Assembly: GCA_937911865.1 (NCBI GenBank)
Contig: CALDSK010000026.1
Location: forward strand, 1-64,000
Source: an uncultured Synechococcus sp.
Lineage (GTDB): Bacteria; Cyanobacteriota; Cyanobacteriia; Phormidesmidales; Phormidesmidaceae
Length of the DNA stretch: 64,000 nt
Direction: 5' to 3'
A program made the translations under genes and the position numbers. The notes under the pieces were generated by a model. That model made no database searches. It saw only the letters and a list, made by a program, of their open reading frames with translations, and had not been told where the DNA came from. Positions within the stretch are counted from its first letter, which is position 1; each line of letters opens with the position of its first letter. Positions 9,567 to 19,111 of the stretch are shown in pieces.

Positions 9567-10658
9567 TTAATCTATCGCCGAGCGCTTATTACGTACGGCT
9601 ATCCAGGTTTTCCAGCTGAGGCGGGCCAGCATCAGAATCGTCAGCGGAATAACGGCTACTAAAAGCAGCCCAGACCAAGGAGCATAGCCGGTCGCATGCA
9701 CGACTAAGTAGCCTACGTACAGCAGGTAGTAGGCCAACAGCAGTATGCCTTCGCGCCGGGAGACTTCATTGTCTGTAAAGAAAATGGGCAGACACATCAC
9801 GGCAACGGCCAGCATAACCGGCAGATCGAACGTCATGGCAGAATTCAAGACCGTAATACCATCGCTCGAAACAGCGCTGGTGAGTCCTAGCACGACCAAA
9901 ATATTGAAGATATTACTGCCGATGACGTTGCCAACCGCTATGTCGCGCTCGCCGCGAATGCTGGCCATCACAGAGGTAGCTAGCTCGGGCAAGGAGGTGC
10001 CCAGCGCAATCACCGTCAGACCAATAATCAGCTCGTCAACCTTAAAGACTTCAGCAATAGCGATCGCACTTCTCACCAGCATCTGTGAGCCAGCCACCAG
10101 CGTCAGCGAACCGCCTACAAACATCAACAAGTTCCAGCCAATATCCTTTCCTGAAAGCGATCGCTCGCCAAGATCTATGTACTCATCCAAAACGCCTTGA
10201 CTGGTCTCTTTACGGCTCTGATACAGCAGAAATATCGTGTAGACCAATCCGCCCAAAAATAAAACCACTCCATCGGAGCGGTTTAGCTGACCATCTACGC
10301 AAAACAAGACCAGCAGGCCAGAGACGCCAATCATAATTGGGACGTCGAGCCGGACCAGCTGCTGGGCAACGACGAGCGGCGCAATCAGTGATGACACGCC
10401 TAAGATGAGCAGAACATTGCAAATGTTGCTGCCAACGACATTTCCTAAGGCAATATCAGCCTGGTTGTGCAGACTAGCGTTCAAGCTCACCGCCAGCTCG
10501 GGCGCACTCGTGCCAAAGGCAACCACCGTCAAACCAATCACCAAAGGAGAAATACCAAGAGCAGCGGCCAGCTTAGAGGCACCTTTGATTAAAAATTCCG
10601 CGCCGCCCACCAAAAGTACCAGACCACACACTAAAGAAACAACCGTCCAGATACTCAT
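9567..10658 (-). CDS. Calcium/sodium antiporter (CaCA family, YrbG-like)
   Basis: I choose the ATG at 10658 (MSIWTVVSLVCGLVLL), which places the first membrane helix at the N-terminus; an in-frame upstream start would add 22 non-hydrophobic residues. The protein has two homologous halves: alpha-1 GLTVVAFGTSAPELAVSL with VVGSNICNVLLILG, and alpha-2 GLTVIALGTSLPELATSV with VIGSNIFNILVVLG, which hold the ion-binding Glu and Asn residues. About ten membrane helices are predicted, with a loop holding LDEYIDLGERSLS in the middle. Such proteins exchange Ca2+ for Na+ (or H+) at the plasma membrane. Confidence 0.93.
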   Translation of the reverse strand: MSIWTVVSLVCGLVLLVGGAEFLIKGASKLAAALGISPLVIGLTVVAFGTSAPELAVSLNASLHNQADIALGNVVGSNICNVLLILGVSSLIAPLVVAQQLVRLDVPIMIGVSGLLVLFCVDGQLNRSDGVVLFLGGLVYTIFLLYQSRKETSQGVLDEYIDLGERSLSGKDIGWNLLMFVGGSLTLVAGSQMLVRSAIAIAEVFKVDELIIGLTVIALGTSLPELATSVMASIRGERDIAVGNVIGSNIFNILVVLGLTSAVSSDGITVLNSAMTFDLPVMLAVAVMCLPIFFTDNEVSRREGILLLAYYLLYVGYLVVHATGYAPWSGLLLVAVIPLTILMLARLSWKTWIAVRNKRSAID

Positions 10659-10899
10659 AGGCGCTGTGATTTTCAGGTCTCTAAATAGTGGGTAAAAAGC
10701 AAGAAGATGCGGTGGCTCTTTCACTTATATCAAACTACCCAGATATATCGCTATCTCACAACGACTATATTCTGAGGCTTTCCAACAAAATCTTCAGGTT
10801 GAATCATCCCAAAGAAAGTCACCCTTATAGAATGTCCATACTCTTTTTGAGTAATCAACAGCACATACCAACAACCACATCACACACGCATAAACGCCC

Positions 10900-11526
10900 T
10901 TGACTACGCCCTTAGAAGTAACTTTTGAGCTTGCACCCTGGCGCTCTGCACTATCGCGTGCACTCCACCGCAATCGCGCTCAGCCTTTCTGCCGATTTCT
11001 ACAGCTAGCAACCGTTCGTTCAGACGGTAGCCCAGCCAATCGCACCGTTGTATTTAGAGGCTTTTTAGAGAGCAGCAATCGACTGATGTTTATTAGCGAT
11101 CGCCGCAGCGAAAAAATAGACCAACTTCACCAGGAACCCCAGACTCCAAACCGCACCCCTTTCAACGCAGAAATCTGCTGGTATTTCACCAAAACCCGAG
11201 AGCAATTTCGCATCAGCGGCCAGCTCAGCTCAATTGATGCCAGCCACTCAGAGGTATCTCTCATAGCAGCCCGTCAACATCTCTGGCAGAGAATTTCTGA
11301 TAGCGCCCGGCTTCAGTTTGCCTGGCCGCATCCTAAAGACGTACGCACCAAAGACTCAAACTTTGAACCATCAGCGCCCGATTCACAAATGCCGCCTGCC
11401 ACATTTTGCATGCTGCTACTCACACCGCTCAACGTAGACTATCTGTCACTAAGCGGAGAGCCACAAGACCGGATAATTTATAGCTACCAAGATGCAGACT
11501 GGACCAGGCAGGTGGTCAATCCTTGA
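10900..11526 (+). CDS. PPOX-class FMN-dependent flavoprotein (pyridoxamine oxidase-like, cyanobacterial type)
   Basis: The protein has 208 residues from a TTG start. It shows a split-barrel flavin fold: an N-terminal helix (PWRSALSRALHRNR), strand FLQLATVRSDGSPANRTVVFRG, then FISDRRSEKIDQL and EICWYFTKTREQFRISG, and a C-terminal LLLTPLNVDYLSLSG strand. The match is to the cyanobacterial and plant family related to pyridoxine 5'-phosphate oxidase (Npun_F5749-like), not to canonical PdxH. FMN binding is likely; the substrate is unknown. The start is judged from homology, as no ATG fits. Confidence 0.8.
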   Translation: MTTPLEVTFELAPWRSALSRALHRNRAQPFCRFLQLATVRSDGSPANRTVVFRGFLESSNRLMFISDRRSEKIDQLHQEPQTPNRTPFNAEICWYFTKTREQFRISGQLSSIDASHSEVSLIAARQHLWQRISDSARLQFAWPHPKDVRTKDSNFEPSAPDSQMPPATFCMLLLTPLNVDYLSLSGEPQDRIIYSYQDADWTRQVVNP

Positions 11527-11549
11527 GTCTTCACGGCCAATGACGACTC

Positions 11550-11591
11550 AGTACTTGGTTCAGTGCCTAGCTCAGTGCTTAGCCAAGTACT
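11550..11591. terminator. Inverted repeat between convergent genes
   Basis: Arms AGTACTTGG (11550-11558) and CCAAGTACT (11583-11591) pair perfectly over 9 bp, with CAGTGCTTAGC-like tandem words in the loop. Its position between the convergent PPOX and cysE genes suggests a bidirectional terminator, but there is no clear T-run. Confidence 0.4.
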
Positions 11592-11604
11592 TAGCGTACA
11601 AACC

Positions 11605-12447
11605 CTAAATACCGGAGCCACCCAAAAACTCCTGCAGCGCTCGGTCATTCAGATCACAGCACTGAACGCCGTCACAGTGTGTGGAAGAGTGTGCGTGAGA
11701 GTGTGCAGACGAGTGCGCTAAAGACGCTGTACTCGCAGCCGAAGAACTCGCGCCCACCGAAACTAGCTGCTCTAAGCTAGACACCTTCTCAGCTAACCCA
11801 TTAGCTGGCTGCTGGGCGGCATGAAGCTTCGACAGCTCACTTTCCAAAGCTTCGATGCGATCAACAAGCGCTCTAATCGCCAGCGCTTCTGAATCAGGCA
11901 AGCGTCCGTGCTCTAACGGCTCAACCCGCTCCCCAGAGCGGTAAACAATTCGCCCTGGCACGCCCACAACCGTACAGTCAGAAGGCACTTCTCTGAGCAC
12001 AACAGAGCCCGCCCCAATGCGGACATCGTTGCCAATTTGAATATTACCTAGCACCTTGGCACCCGCACCCACTACTACGCCTGTACCCAGGGTAGGATGG
12101 CGTTTCCCAGACTCTTTACCAGTACCGCCCAGGGTAACGCCCTGATAAATCAAAGAGAGATCGCCAATAATGGCTGTCTCACCAATCACCACACCAATAC
12201 CGTGGTCAATAAACACGCCTGAGCCAATCGTCGCACCAGGATGAATTTCGACGCCCGTAAGCGCTCTGGCTACATGAGAAATCAGTCTGGGAACAAAAGG
12301 CACGCCAATGTTCCAAAGCCAGTGTGCTAACCGATGAAAAACCAGTGCCTGAAAGCCGGGATAGAGAAAAGCGACCTCTAACCAGTTACGGGCCGCTGGG
12401 TCGCGCTCAAAAATAATTCGGAAGTCACGGGCGATCGCCTTCAGCAC
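11605..12447 (-). CDS. cysE: Serine O-acetyltransferase
   Basis: The protein has 280 residues and catalyses acetyl transfer from acetyl-CoA to L-serine, the first step of cysteine synthesis. The N-terminal helices (RDFRIIFERDPAARNWLEV) are followed by a left-handed beta-helix with HPGATIG, DHGIGVVIGETA, GVTLGGTGKESGKRHPTLG and GAGSVVLREVP. These carry the catalytic His and the serine/CoA loops. A tail of about 85 residues extends past the usual end: a short coiled coil (ALVDRIEALESEL), then a His/Ser-rich run AHSHAHSSTHCDGVQCC that looks able to bind metal. It is transcribed alone. Confidence 0.93.
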   Translation of the reverse strand: MLKAIARDFRIIFERDPAARNWLEVAFLYPGFQALVFHRLAHWLWNIGVPFVPRLISHVARALTGVEIHPGATIGSGVFIDHGIGVVIGETAIIGDLSLIYQGVTLGGTGKESGKRHPTLGTGVVVGAGAKVLGNIQIGNDVRIGAGSVVLREVPSDCTVVGVPGRIVYRSGERVEPLEHGRLPDSEALAIRALVDRIEALESELSKLHAAQQPANGLAEKVSSLEQLVSVGASSSAASTASLAHSSAHSHAHSSTHCDGVQCCDLNDRALQEFLGGSGI

Positions 12448-12596
12448 TGTGCAGTTTCCCTAGATAACGACAGATTAATCAAACTACCAATCAGCCACAA
12501 TTATCTTAGCGTCTGATTAATTTGTATCAAACCCTTCTGAAGGTGTGGTTTTCCTTATCTAACAGCCCAGATTTAACCGCCCAGATCTGGTCTGTC

Positions 12597-12630
12597 AGAT
12601 CTGGTCTGTCAGATCTGACAGACCAGATCT
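12597..12630. repeat. Perfect 34-bp palindrome (AGATCTGGTCTGTC core)
   Basis: The sequence reads the same on both strands over 34 bases, with a further partial direct copy just before it (12582-12596). It lies 6 bases past the 3' end of the site-2 protease gene and 150 bases upstream of cysE, both on the minus strand. A transcript would fold into a strong hairpin, but no T-run follows, so a terminator role is only possible. Confidence 0.6.
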
Positions 12631-12636
12631 AACGGT

Positions 12637-14214
12637 CTAACCAATTCCCAATCGTCCAGCGAGACTTGGGGTTAGCGGTATGAGCACCAGCAGCATCAGC
12701 AGCAGCGCTAGCAGCGTCAGCGCGGCGCGAGTATCGTCAGGCTCGCTCAGATCGTCTGTACAGGGACGTTCGGGCTGACGCTGCAAAAAGACAATCAGCA
12801 CCGCCCAGTAGAGCGCCAATGGATTGAATAGGCCCACGACTGCTAATATCACCAGCGTAATCGCCGTGGATTTGATTAAGGTCTTGCGGCCATAGATAGC
12901 CTGCACCATCCGGCCACCGTCGAGCTGTCCGGCAGGCATGATATTAATTGCGGTGATAATCAGGCCAATCCAACCGATGATAAACAGCGGATGGACATCT
13001 ACTAAATCTGCTTGAAGGATATCGCCGCCCAAAACAGTGCGGGCCAGCGTACCGACAAAAATAGAGCCCTGAAAGAACTGAGCCGGTAGCTGAAAGAGAC
13101 TGCCAGGATGAGAGAGAATTAGGCCAAACAGTAAGAACAGAAAAGAAAGCGTACCGCCAACAGCTGGGCCAGCGAAGGCAACGTCAAACAAAACGCTGCG
13201 GTTTTTAAGAATTGACTCAAACCGGGTAATTGCACCGAAAGCCCCAAGCTGCCAGGCGGGCAGAAAAAACGGTGGACTGATTTTGACATTGCGCTGACGG
13301 GCCAGCGCAATATGGCCCAGTTCGTGAGCGCCCAGCACCGTCATCAGGCCCAGGCCAATCGGCAAAACCTCGGCCCAGCGCTCTGGCGATTGAAAAATAT
13401 CAAAGCTTTGCAAGATAGCGGCGGTTTCAAAAGTGGTGGCGATCGCAGCAATCGCTAAAGCCACTGCTAGCACGCTTTGCCCAATTGAGGTAGGCATCGG
13501 TCCGTTCGATTTTGGCAGCACCACCACAACCGGCTTGTCATCAGGGTCTGCTAGTAAAAACGAGCGATAGCGATCGCCTAGCTTCTCGGTCAGCTTATGG
13601 CTGAGCGTACTAGCCGCTACGTCCGGCTGAGTGCGCAAATTGCCCTTAAAAATCGCGCCCTCTTGATAAGGCACCGTCTTAGTTCTAAAGAAAGTATCTA
13701 TGCTGAAAATACCTTCGATCAGCGCTAAATCTTCGGCTGGAATCGGCGGGCGGTCTTTTTCTTCGGCGTTATCTTTACCATCATCAGTCTGCTCAGCAGC
13801 CGTAGCACTTTCAGCTGCCACATTGGCCGACACAGGCCCATCTGCGCTAGAACCGCCTTCTTTACTGACGCTTTCAGTCGTCTGAGTAGCCGCAGCGTCT
13901 ACAGCCGTTTCTTCAGTCGCGATCGCATTAGCACGCGATCGCGCTTGCTCAGCCACCATCGCAGATTGACTTTCTGCGCGTAGCTGCCTTCCCAGGTAAA
14001 TATAGATACCCGTTGAGATCACAACGATCAGCAATATACCGGCCAAATTCAGATAAACACCCACAGCAGAGAGGCCAAAAAATAATAGCCAGGGACCCAT
14101 CAGCACAACGGTTTGTAGCCAGGCTAAGATACCTGACTTGCCGAAAGGCTTGGCCTTCATATAGCCCCAGGCCAGAATGGCAATCGCTGCCAGCAAAAGT
14201 AAAACAATGATCAT
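12637..14214 (-). CDS. Site-2 protease family (M50) intramembrane metalloprotease
   Basis: I choose the ATG at 14214 (MIIVLLLLAAIAILAWGY), which begins directly with a membrane helix; a start at 14271 would add 19 residues. The length is about 525 residues. The zinc motif is HELGH in LGAHELGHIALARQ; the second motif is NIMPAGQLDGGRMV, which provides the Asp ligand. A long acidic, Ala/Glu-rich cytoplasmic segment (about 100-160) separates the first helices from a soluble domain and the catalytic core. The layout matches cyanobacterial and plastid EGY-type site-2 proteases. These cleave membrane-spanning substrates; the substrate is unknown. Confidence 0.9.
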   Translation of the reverse strand: MIIVLLLLAAIAILAWGYMKAKPFGKSGILAWLQTVVLMGPWLLFFGLSAVGVYLNLAGILLIVVISTGIYIYLGRQLRAESQSAMVAEQARSRANAIATEETAVDAAATQTTESVSKEGGSSADGPVSANVAAESATAAEQTDDGKDNAEEKDRPPIPAEDLALIEGIFSIDTFFRTKTVPYQEGAIFKGNLRTQPDVAASTLSHKLTEKLGDRYRSFLLADPDDKPVVVVLPKSNGPMPTSIGQSVLAVALAIAAIATTFETAAILQSFDIFQSPERWAEVLPIGLGLMTVLGAHELGHIALARQRNVKISPPFFLPAWQLGAFGAITRFESILKNRSVLFDVAFAGPAVGGTLSFLFLLFGLILSHPGSLFQLPAQFFQGSIFVGTLARTVLGGDILQADLVDVHPLFIIGWIGLIITAINIMPAGQLDGGRMVQAIYGRKTLIKSTAITLVILAVVGLFNPLALYWAVLIVFLQRQPERPCTDDLSEPDDTRAALTLLALLLMLLVLIPLTPSLAGRLGIG

Positions 14215-14435
14215 GGAAGCCTGTATGTATAAACCGGAATGTATAAGCCGGATAAAAGTCCGGCGCAGCATAGAATTGTTAATTTTATTTTAGTAGAGGA
14301 TGGGGGTTGGACCGAAATTCCATTGACACAGAGCTATTGACAGAGAGCTATACAGAGCTACTGACATCTAGCGCCCCTTGTGACGGTCGAAATAAAGCTT
14401 TCAGGTACACTGACTGCTAAGCAACCTATGCACCT

Positions 14436-16130
14436 ATGGCTAATTCTTCCTCTAGCGAGCAGTCCAATACTAGGCCCACCGGTTCTGACAACTCGGCGTT
14501 CAACACTGGTGCTAACAACTTAGCGGCCAACGGTTTAGACGCGAATGGTCTAGACGCTAGCAGCCTAGATGCCCATGATTCGGAAGCTAACAGCCTAGAG
14601 AGCGAACTGCCCAACAGCACCTTCTCTAGAGATTTTCCTAAGTGGACACCAGAAAGTCAGCGAGCGACCAACCAGCCCTTCAACGCTCAGCAGACCAGCA
14701 GCAACCGACCCATTCGCGCTACTGCCAGCCAGTCCCAAACCAACCAGACCCAAAACGGCAGCCAGCTCCCCTCTCTTTCTCTAACGGCCAAAACGCCGGG
14801 CAATAGTCAGCGCTACAACGAATCTTTTACTGTTGACTACAACCCTGACCCCGATCTACAGGCGGACAACGCAGACATAGAAACACATCCGCTTACTCGT
14901 AGCCAACTCATTAGCTCAGCCGCCGCTGCTCAAAACAACGCCCTAAAAAAGACCAGTTCGGCCAAAGGAAAAAACAAAGGCGACATGAAAGAGCGCTATC
15001 AACGGCAGCCTGTTATTAACCCGATTAAGGTAGCTCAAGCCCCTGTAAGCGTCATTGCGATCGCAAGCGTTATCGTTGTCGTCATTGGCTTTACCCTCTC
15101 TAGCTTCTGGCTGACCCTGGCAGGCTCGTTAGTCGCCTTCATCGTTTCGCTCAGGCTGCTAGCGCCCACGCTACAAGAAGCGCTTGGCGATCTTAGCCAG
15201 CAGCAAAAGGCCCTCTTAATCGCCATTCCGGGTCTGCTGTTCGGCATCGTTGGGCTCATTGCCACCAGCGGAATTGCCAGACCCATTGCTCGCTGGGGAA
15301 GCAGTCTGCGTTGGGACATTATCAGCGCCCTCGGCGACTTTCTCGGTGCCATCGGCCAAATTTTTATTGCAGTGCTCGCCGTCTACGTCGCTTGGCGGCA
15401 GTACATCATCTCCCGCGATCTCACCGTTCAGCAAAACCTGATCACCCAGCAGCAAACCATTGATTCTTATTTCCAAGGCATCTCTGAGCTGGTGCTAGAC
15501 GACGAAGGCCTGCTAGAAGACTGGCCTCAAGAGCGCGTCATTGCTGAAGCTCGTACCGCCGCTATTCTCAGCAGCGTAGACGCCGACGGCAAAGCCAAAG
15601 TTCTCCGCTTTCTCTCTCGCTCTAAACTGCTCACACCGCTCGCTCGCGATCAGCGTCTGGGTCGCCCCATCTTAGATGGACTCGGTGGCTACGCCGAAGA
15701 TCGGCTCAGTGGCACCCGCGTTATTGATCTAGGGGTTATGCTCGCAGCGGCCACCCTAGCCAGTACGGACCTGCGCTGGCTAGATCTCAGCGATGCCAAC
15801 CTGATTCGCGCTAACCTCACTGACTGTGATTTGGTGCGCACTAATTTCTCGCGAGCCATCCTGTGCGATGCTAACCTCACCAACACCGACATCATGGGCG
15901 TACGCTTTTTTTACGGCGACCTAGACACCGCCACACCGCGCACCCGGCAGGCTCCACCCAACTACGAAACTGGCGAATTTACAGGCGCGGTGGTCGAAGG
16001 CGCTGACTTTACCAACATGCAACGGCTCTCTGATCGCCAGCGCTGCTACTGCTGCGCCTGGAGTGGCGGCAAATCTAGAGGCACCATTCCAGGCGGCTGC
16101 GAAGGTATACCCAACCGTCTGGGCCGCTAA
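14436..16130 (+). CDS. Membrane-anchored pentapeptide-repeat protein
   Basis: The protein has 564 residues. The N-terminal ~185 residues are low-complexity, rich in Asn/Ser/Gln, and contain a duplicated GLDAN-type motif. Four or so membrane helices occupy about 195-320 (SVIAIASVIVVVIGFTLSSF, LLIAIPGLLFGIVGLIATSG, GQIFIAVLAVYVAWRQY). A conserved stretch follows (LVLDDEGLLEDWPQERVIAEARTA, in two parts here), then a pentapeptide-repeat region from about 440 (LRWLDLSDANLIRANLTDCD). The tail holds a Cys cluster (RCYCCAW). The family is known from cyanobacteria; the function is not established. Confidence 0.8.
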   Translation: MANSSSSEQSNTRPTGSDNSAFNTGANNLAANGLDANGLDASSLDAHDSEANSLESELPNSTFSRDFPKWTPESQRATNQPFNAQQTSSNRPIRATASQSQTNQTQNGSQLPSLSLTAKTPGNSQRYNESFTVDYNPDPDLQADNADIETHPLTRSQLISSAAAAQNNALKKTSSAKGKNKGDMKERYQRQPVINPIKVAQAPVSVIAIASVIVVVIGFTLSSFWLTLAGSLVAFIVSLRLLAPTLQEALGDLSQQQKALLIAIPGLLFGIVGLIATSGIARPIARWGSSLRWDIISALGDFLGAIGQIFIAVLAVYVAWRQYIISRDLTVQQNLITQQQTIDSYFQGISELVLDDEGLLEDWPQERVIAEARTAAILSSVDADGKAKVLRFLSRSKLLTPLARDQRLGRPILDGLGGYAEDRLSGTRVIDLGVMLAAATLASTDLRWLDLSDANLIRANLTDCDLVRTNFSRAILCDANLTNTDIMGVRFFYGDLDTATPRTRQAPPNYETGEFTGAVVEGADFTNMQRLSDRQRCYCCAWSGGKSRGTIPGGCEGIPNRLGR

Positions 16131-16314
16131 ACGGAACTCTGTAAAGATCCTGAAAACCTGATTTCAAAATTGAAGAAGTTTTCGTACTGCCACCGTAGCA
16201 AACAACTCTGTTGACACAGATTTGCCATGATGATTGGGTAAATTTGATGCCGACGTATTCCACCGACGTATCCCATACGGCACGTCCTGATTTCCTCCTC
16301 GTCTTTTTCACCTC

Positions 16315-18063
16315 ATGGTTTCACGATCTTCAGGGAAACGCACCTCAAAGCGCTCTACCAAGAAAGCACAGCAGCAAGTTTCCACGTCAAAAGGAAAAAG
16401 CAAGGGTAAAGGTAAGAAAGGAAGGCGTAAGGGCAAAGCTGGGCAAAAAGACGACCAGCAGGTTGTCTTATCACCTAGAGAAAAACTCATTCAAGAGCGC
16501 GCTGCCGCTGCCCTACGCCGGGAAAATATTTCATTTGTTTCGGCAGTTGTGTTGGGCTGCTTTTTACTCGGCGTACTCTTTGCTTTACTCGTCGATCCTA
16601 AAATAGGGGTCGCGGTAGGTGGCGCTGTGATGTGCCTGGTGCTTTCGTTCAAGTATCAGCGCTTGGCTCTATATGCCTTTTTAATCTACATTCCGTTCGC
16701 CGGCACAGTGACCTACTCACTGGGCGGCAACTCCATTTTGCAAATTGCCAAAGATATTTTTTACATTCCAGCGCTAGTTGGGGTCTATCAATTCTGTAGA
16801 AAAAATAAGCTCCCGATTATTTTGCCAAAGGCGATCAAACCGCCCTTAATTTTTCTGATTATTGTGGGGAGCTTGACGACGCTGGTCGTAAATCTCCCTG
16901 ACCAGATCGGGCAGGTAGAGGGCAGGTGGCCGCTGATTATGGCGATTTGGGGCATCAAGATTCTTCTGGGCTACGTTCCGATCGTTGCCTGCATCTATTA
17001 CCTCATTCGCAACAAAGAAGACCTGATGGGCTTACTGCGCCTACAGGCGATTTTAGTCCTAGTGGTTTCTTCGCTGGGGCTGGTGCAATACTTCATGCTG
17101 CGCACAGGAATGTGCGCAGGAACACTGGGATTAGGACAAGAGCAGTTTAGAGCCTCGCTGGAGGCCCGCTGTTTTGTAGGTGGCTCGCTGCTGTACGCAC
17201 CCGAACAAGGGCAAATTCGCTTACCGGGTACATTTGTTGCTCCCTGGCAGTGGGGGTGGTTCTTAATTTCTGCCGCCTTCTTTAGCTTTGGAACTACTTT
17301 CAACGACGATTCACCGTTTTGGCGGCTAGTAGGGCTGATTTCAATGGTGGCAGTTATGGTGATGTCGGTCGTCTCAGGGCAGCGAATTGCGCTGCTGCTG
17401 GTGCCGATGATTCTCGCTGTACTGGTCGTACTGACAGGCCAGGTGAAAAACCTCAAGCGGTTTCTACCTATCGGGGTCTTACTGGGGCTTATTTTGAGCT
17501 ATCTGATTGTGACCAATCCAACCGTGATTACCGGACGGGTTGATAGCTTGATTTCTCGTTGGGAAGCATCGCCACCGCAGCGGTTTATCGCAGAGCAATT
17601 TGAACAAGTCTGGAATGAACAAGAGGGCATTTTTGGGCATGGTGTTGGCAGAGCGACTAATTCAGCTCGCACGTTTGCTAAGACAACGCTGATTGAGACG
17701 TATCATCCCAAGCTGATTTACGAGCTGGGGCCGATTGGATTGATTGCTGCGCTCTCTGTCTATACCGCGCTTACCGTGGCGACATTTCGGGTATATCGAA
17801 AAACGAAGGATAAGAGCCTACGGGGCTATGCCGCGTCAATGTGGGTGTTTGTGCTGTTTATTAGCTACTGCCCCTATTACTATCCGCTAGACGTAGACCC
17901 GGTAGGTATCTACTACTGGCTGGCAGCAGGGATTATTCTCAAAATTCCAGAGCTAGAGCGGCAAGAAGCGGAGAAAGCAGCACTACTACTGGGCCAAGCG
18001 GATCAGCCGGTAATTACCAAGAAAAAAGGCAGCCGTCGCAAGAAGGCGGCACCGACTTTCTAA
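16315..18063 (+). CDS. hpsL: HpsL-like O-antigen ligase/polymerase family membrane protein
   Basis: The protein has 582 residues. A strongly basic Lys/Gly/Arg N-terminus (about 1-45) precedes about 11-12 membrane helices (AVVLGCFLLGVLFALLV, LALYAFLIYIPFAGTVTY, and others). A large loop with LPGTFVAPWQWGWFLIS and the second conserved block GIFGHGVGRATNSAR match the Wzy/WaaL-type family. The N-terminal block and FAGTVTYSLGGNSILQIAKD resemble HpsL of the hormogonium polysaccharide locus. Two glycosyltransferase genes follow at 38 and 5 bases, so the three look like one transcription unit for a surface polysaccharide. The family call is firm; the HpsL assignment is from recalled similarity. Confidence 0.75.
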   Translation: MVSRSSGKRTSKRSTKKAQQQVSTSKGKSKGKGKKGRRKGKAGQKDDQQVVLSPREKLIQERAAAALRRENISFVSAVVLGCFLLGVLFALLVDPKIGVAVGGAVMCLVLSFKYQRLALYAFLIYIPFAGTVTYSLGGNSILQIAKDIFYIPALVGVYQFCRKNKLPIILPKAIKPPLIFLIIVGSLTTLVVNLPDQIGQVEGRWPLIMAIWGIKILLGYVPIVACIYYLIRNKEDLMGLLRLQAILVLVVSSLGLVQYFMLRTGMCAGTLGLGQEQFRASLEARCFVGGSLLYAPEQGQIRLPGTFVAPWQWGWFLISAAFFSFGTTFNDDSPFWRLVGLISMVAVMVMSVVSGQRIALLLVPMILAVLVVLTGQVKNLKRFLPIGVLLGLILSYLIVTNPTVITGRVDSLISRWEASPPQRFIAEQFEQVWNEQEGIFGHGVGRATNSARTFAKTTLIETYHPKLIYELGPIGLIAALSVYTALTVATFRVYRKTKDKSLRGYAASMWVFVLFISYCPYYYPLDVDPVGIYYWLAAGIILKIPELERQEAEKAALLLGQADQPVITKKKGSRRKKAAPTF

Positions 18064-18101
18064 CTAGACGATACGTACTAGACGATAAATAAAAGACAAG
18101 C

Positions 18102-19106
18102 ATGGTTGAGGCAATGGGTGAAATAAATACTGATGACAAAACACCGTTGATTTCGGTGGTGATTCCGACCTATGGCCGCGAAGACGTGCTGTGCGACTCG
18201 ATTAAAAGTGTGCTGGCGCAAACTTATCCGGCCTTCGAGTTGATTGTGGTAGACCAAACCAAAAATCACGAACAGGCGACGCAAGATTTTTTAGATCGAA
18301 TGGCAGCGGAGAAGAAAATTCAGCTGTATCAGGTGGACTGGGCCAGTTTACCAGCGGCCAGAAACTACGCCATTGAGCGATCGCACGGTGATATTTTTCT
18401 ATTCTTAGACGACGACGTAGAACTGCCCGAAGGATGCTTAGCGGCCCATGCCAAGGGGTTTGAAGGCAGACCAGAAGTGGGGGCGATCGCAGGTCGAGTC
18501 TTTGACCGCATGAAACTTTCTGAATCCACCAAGCCCGAAATTGAAAAGCTGCCGCCCGAAGCAATGGACCCCGGCATTGCCTGGTACCACATTGATTTGG
18601 TCCATACCACGCAGCCCCAGCAGGTGCTGACAGCTCGCGGCTGCAATATGTCTTTTCGGCGAGAAATCTTTCAAGAGCACGGCCTGCGGTTTGACGAAAG
18701 ATTTCAAGGCAGCGCTATTCGAGAAGAATCCGACTTTTGCCTGCGCGTTCGCAAAACAGGATTGATTATTTGGTACGAGCCCGAAGCGCACCTAGTGCAT
18801 TTAGGGGAAGCCACCGGTGGCTGCCATGACATCAGTACGCGATCGCTCAAATATCAAACCACCTTCTATCACAACCACTTCTTGATGGCGCTGAAAAACC
18901 TGACGCCCAATCAGTTAGTTCGGCTCTCTGGCAATTTATTTGACTGCCATGTGCTGGGCAATCCGCCCTGCAACAAAGGCGGCGGGCCAGTCAAAATTAT
19001 CAGCCGGTTCGGCTTTTACATGTGGGGCTTTTTGCTAGCCTGCTGGACCCTGATCAAACCAGGAAATCGAGACGGACGACTGTACAGCGAGCCGGTATCC
19101 ATGTAG
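18102..19106 (+). CDS. Glycosyltransferase family 2 (polysaccharide locus)
   Basis: The protein has 334 residues. A GT-A fold is shown by PLISVVIPTYGREDVLCDSI near the N-terminus, the metal-binding FLDDDVELPEGC (about 105), ARGCNMSFRREIF and the catalytic-base region REESDFCLRVRK. A short C-terminal hydrophobic segment (GFYMWGFLLACWTLI) may touch the membrane. It sits between the HpsL-like gene and a GT4 gene and likely adds a sugar to the same polymer, a role comparable to GT2 enzymes of hormogonium polysaccharide loci. Donor and acceptor cannot be read from sequence. Confidence 0.85.
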   Translation: MVEAMGEINTDDKTPLISVVIPTYGREDVLCDSIKSVLAQTYPAFELIVVDQTKNHEQATQDFLDRMAAEKKIQLYQVDWASLPAARNYAIERSHGDIFLFLDDDVELPEGCLAAHAKGFEGRPEVGAIAGRVFDRMKLSESTKPEIEKLPPEAMDPGIAWYHIDLVHTTQPQQVLTARGCNMSFRREIFQEHGLRFDERFQGSAIREESDFCLRVRKTGLIIWYEPEAHLVHLGEATGGCHDISTRSLKYQTTFYHNHFLMALKNLTPNQLVRLSGNLFDCHVLGNPPCNKGGGPVKIISRFGFYMWGFLLACWTLIKPGNRDGRLYSEPVSM

Positions 19107-19111
19107 CCCTT

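Noticed and set aside
16211..16238. TTGACA box upstream of the HpsL-like gene as a sigma-70 promoter.
   Set aside because: No acceptable -10 hexamer at 16-18 bases spacing.
18202..18791. Several long antisense ORFs within the GT2 gene and in many other genes.
   Set aside because: They are shadows of strong coding frames on the other strand and lack ribosome sites and family features.
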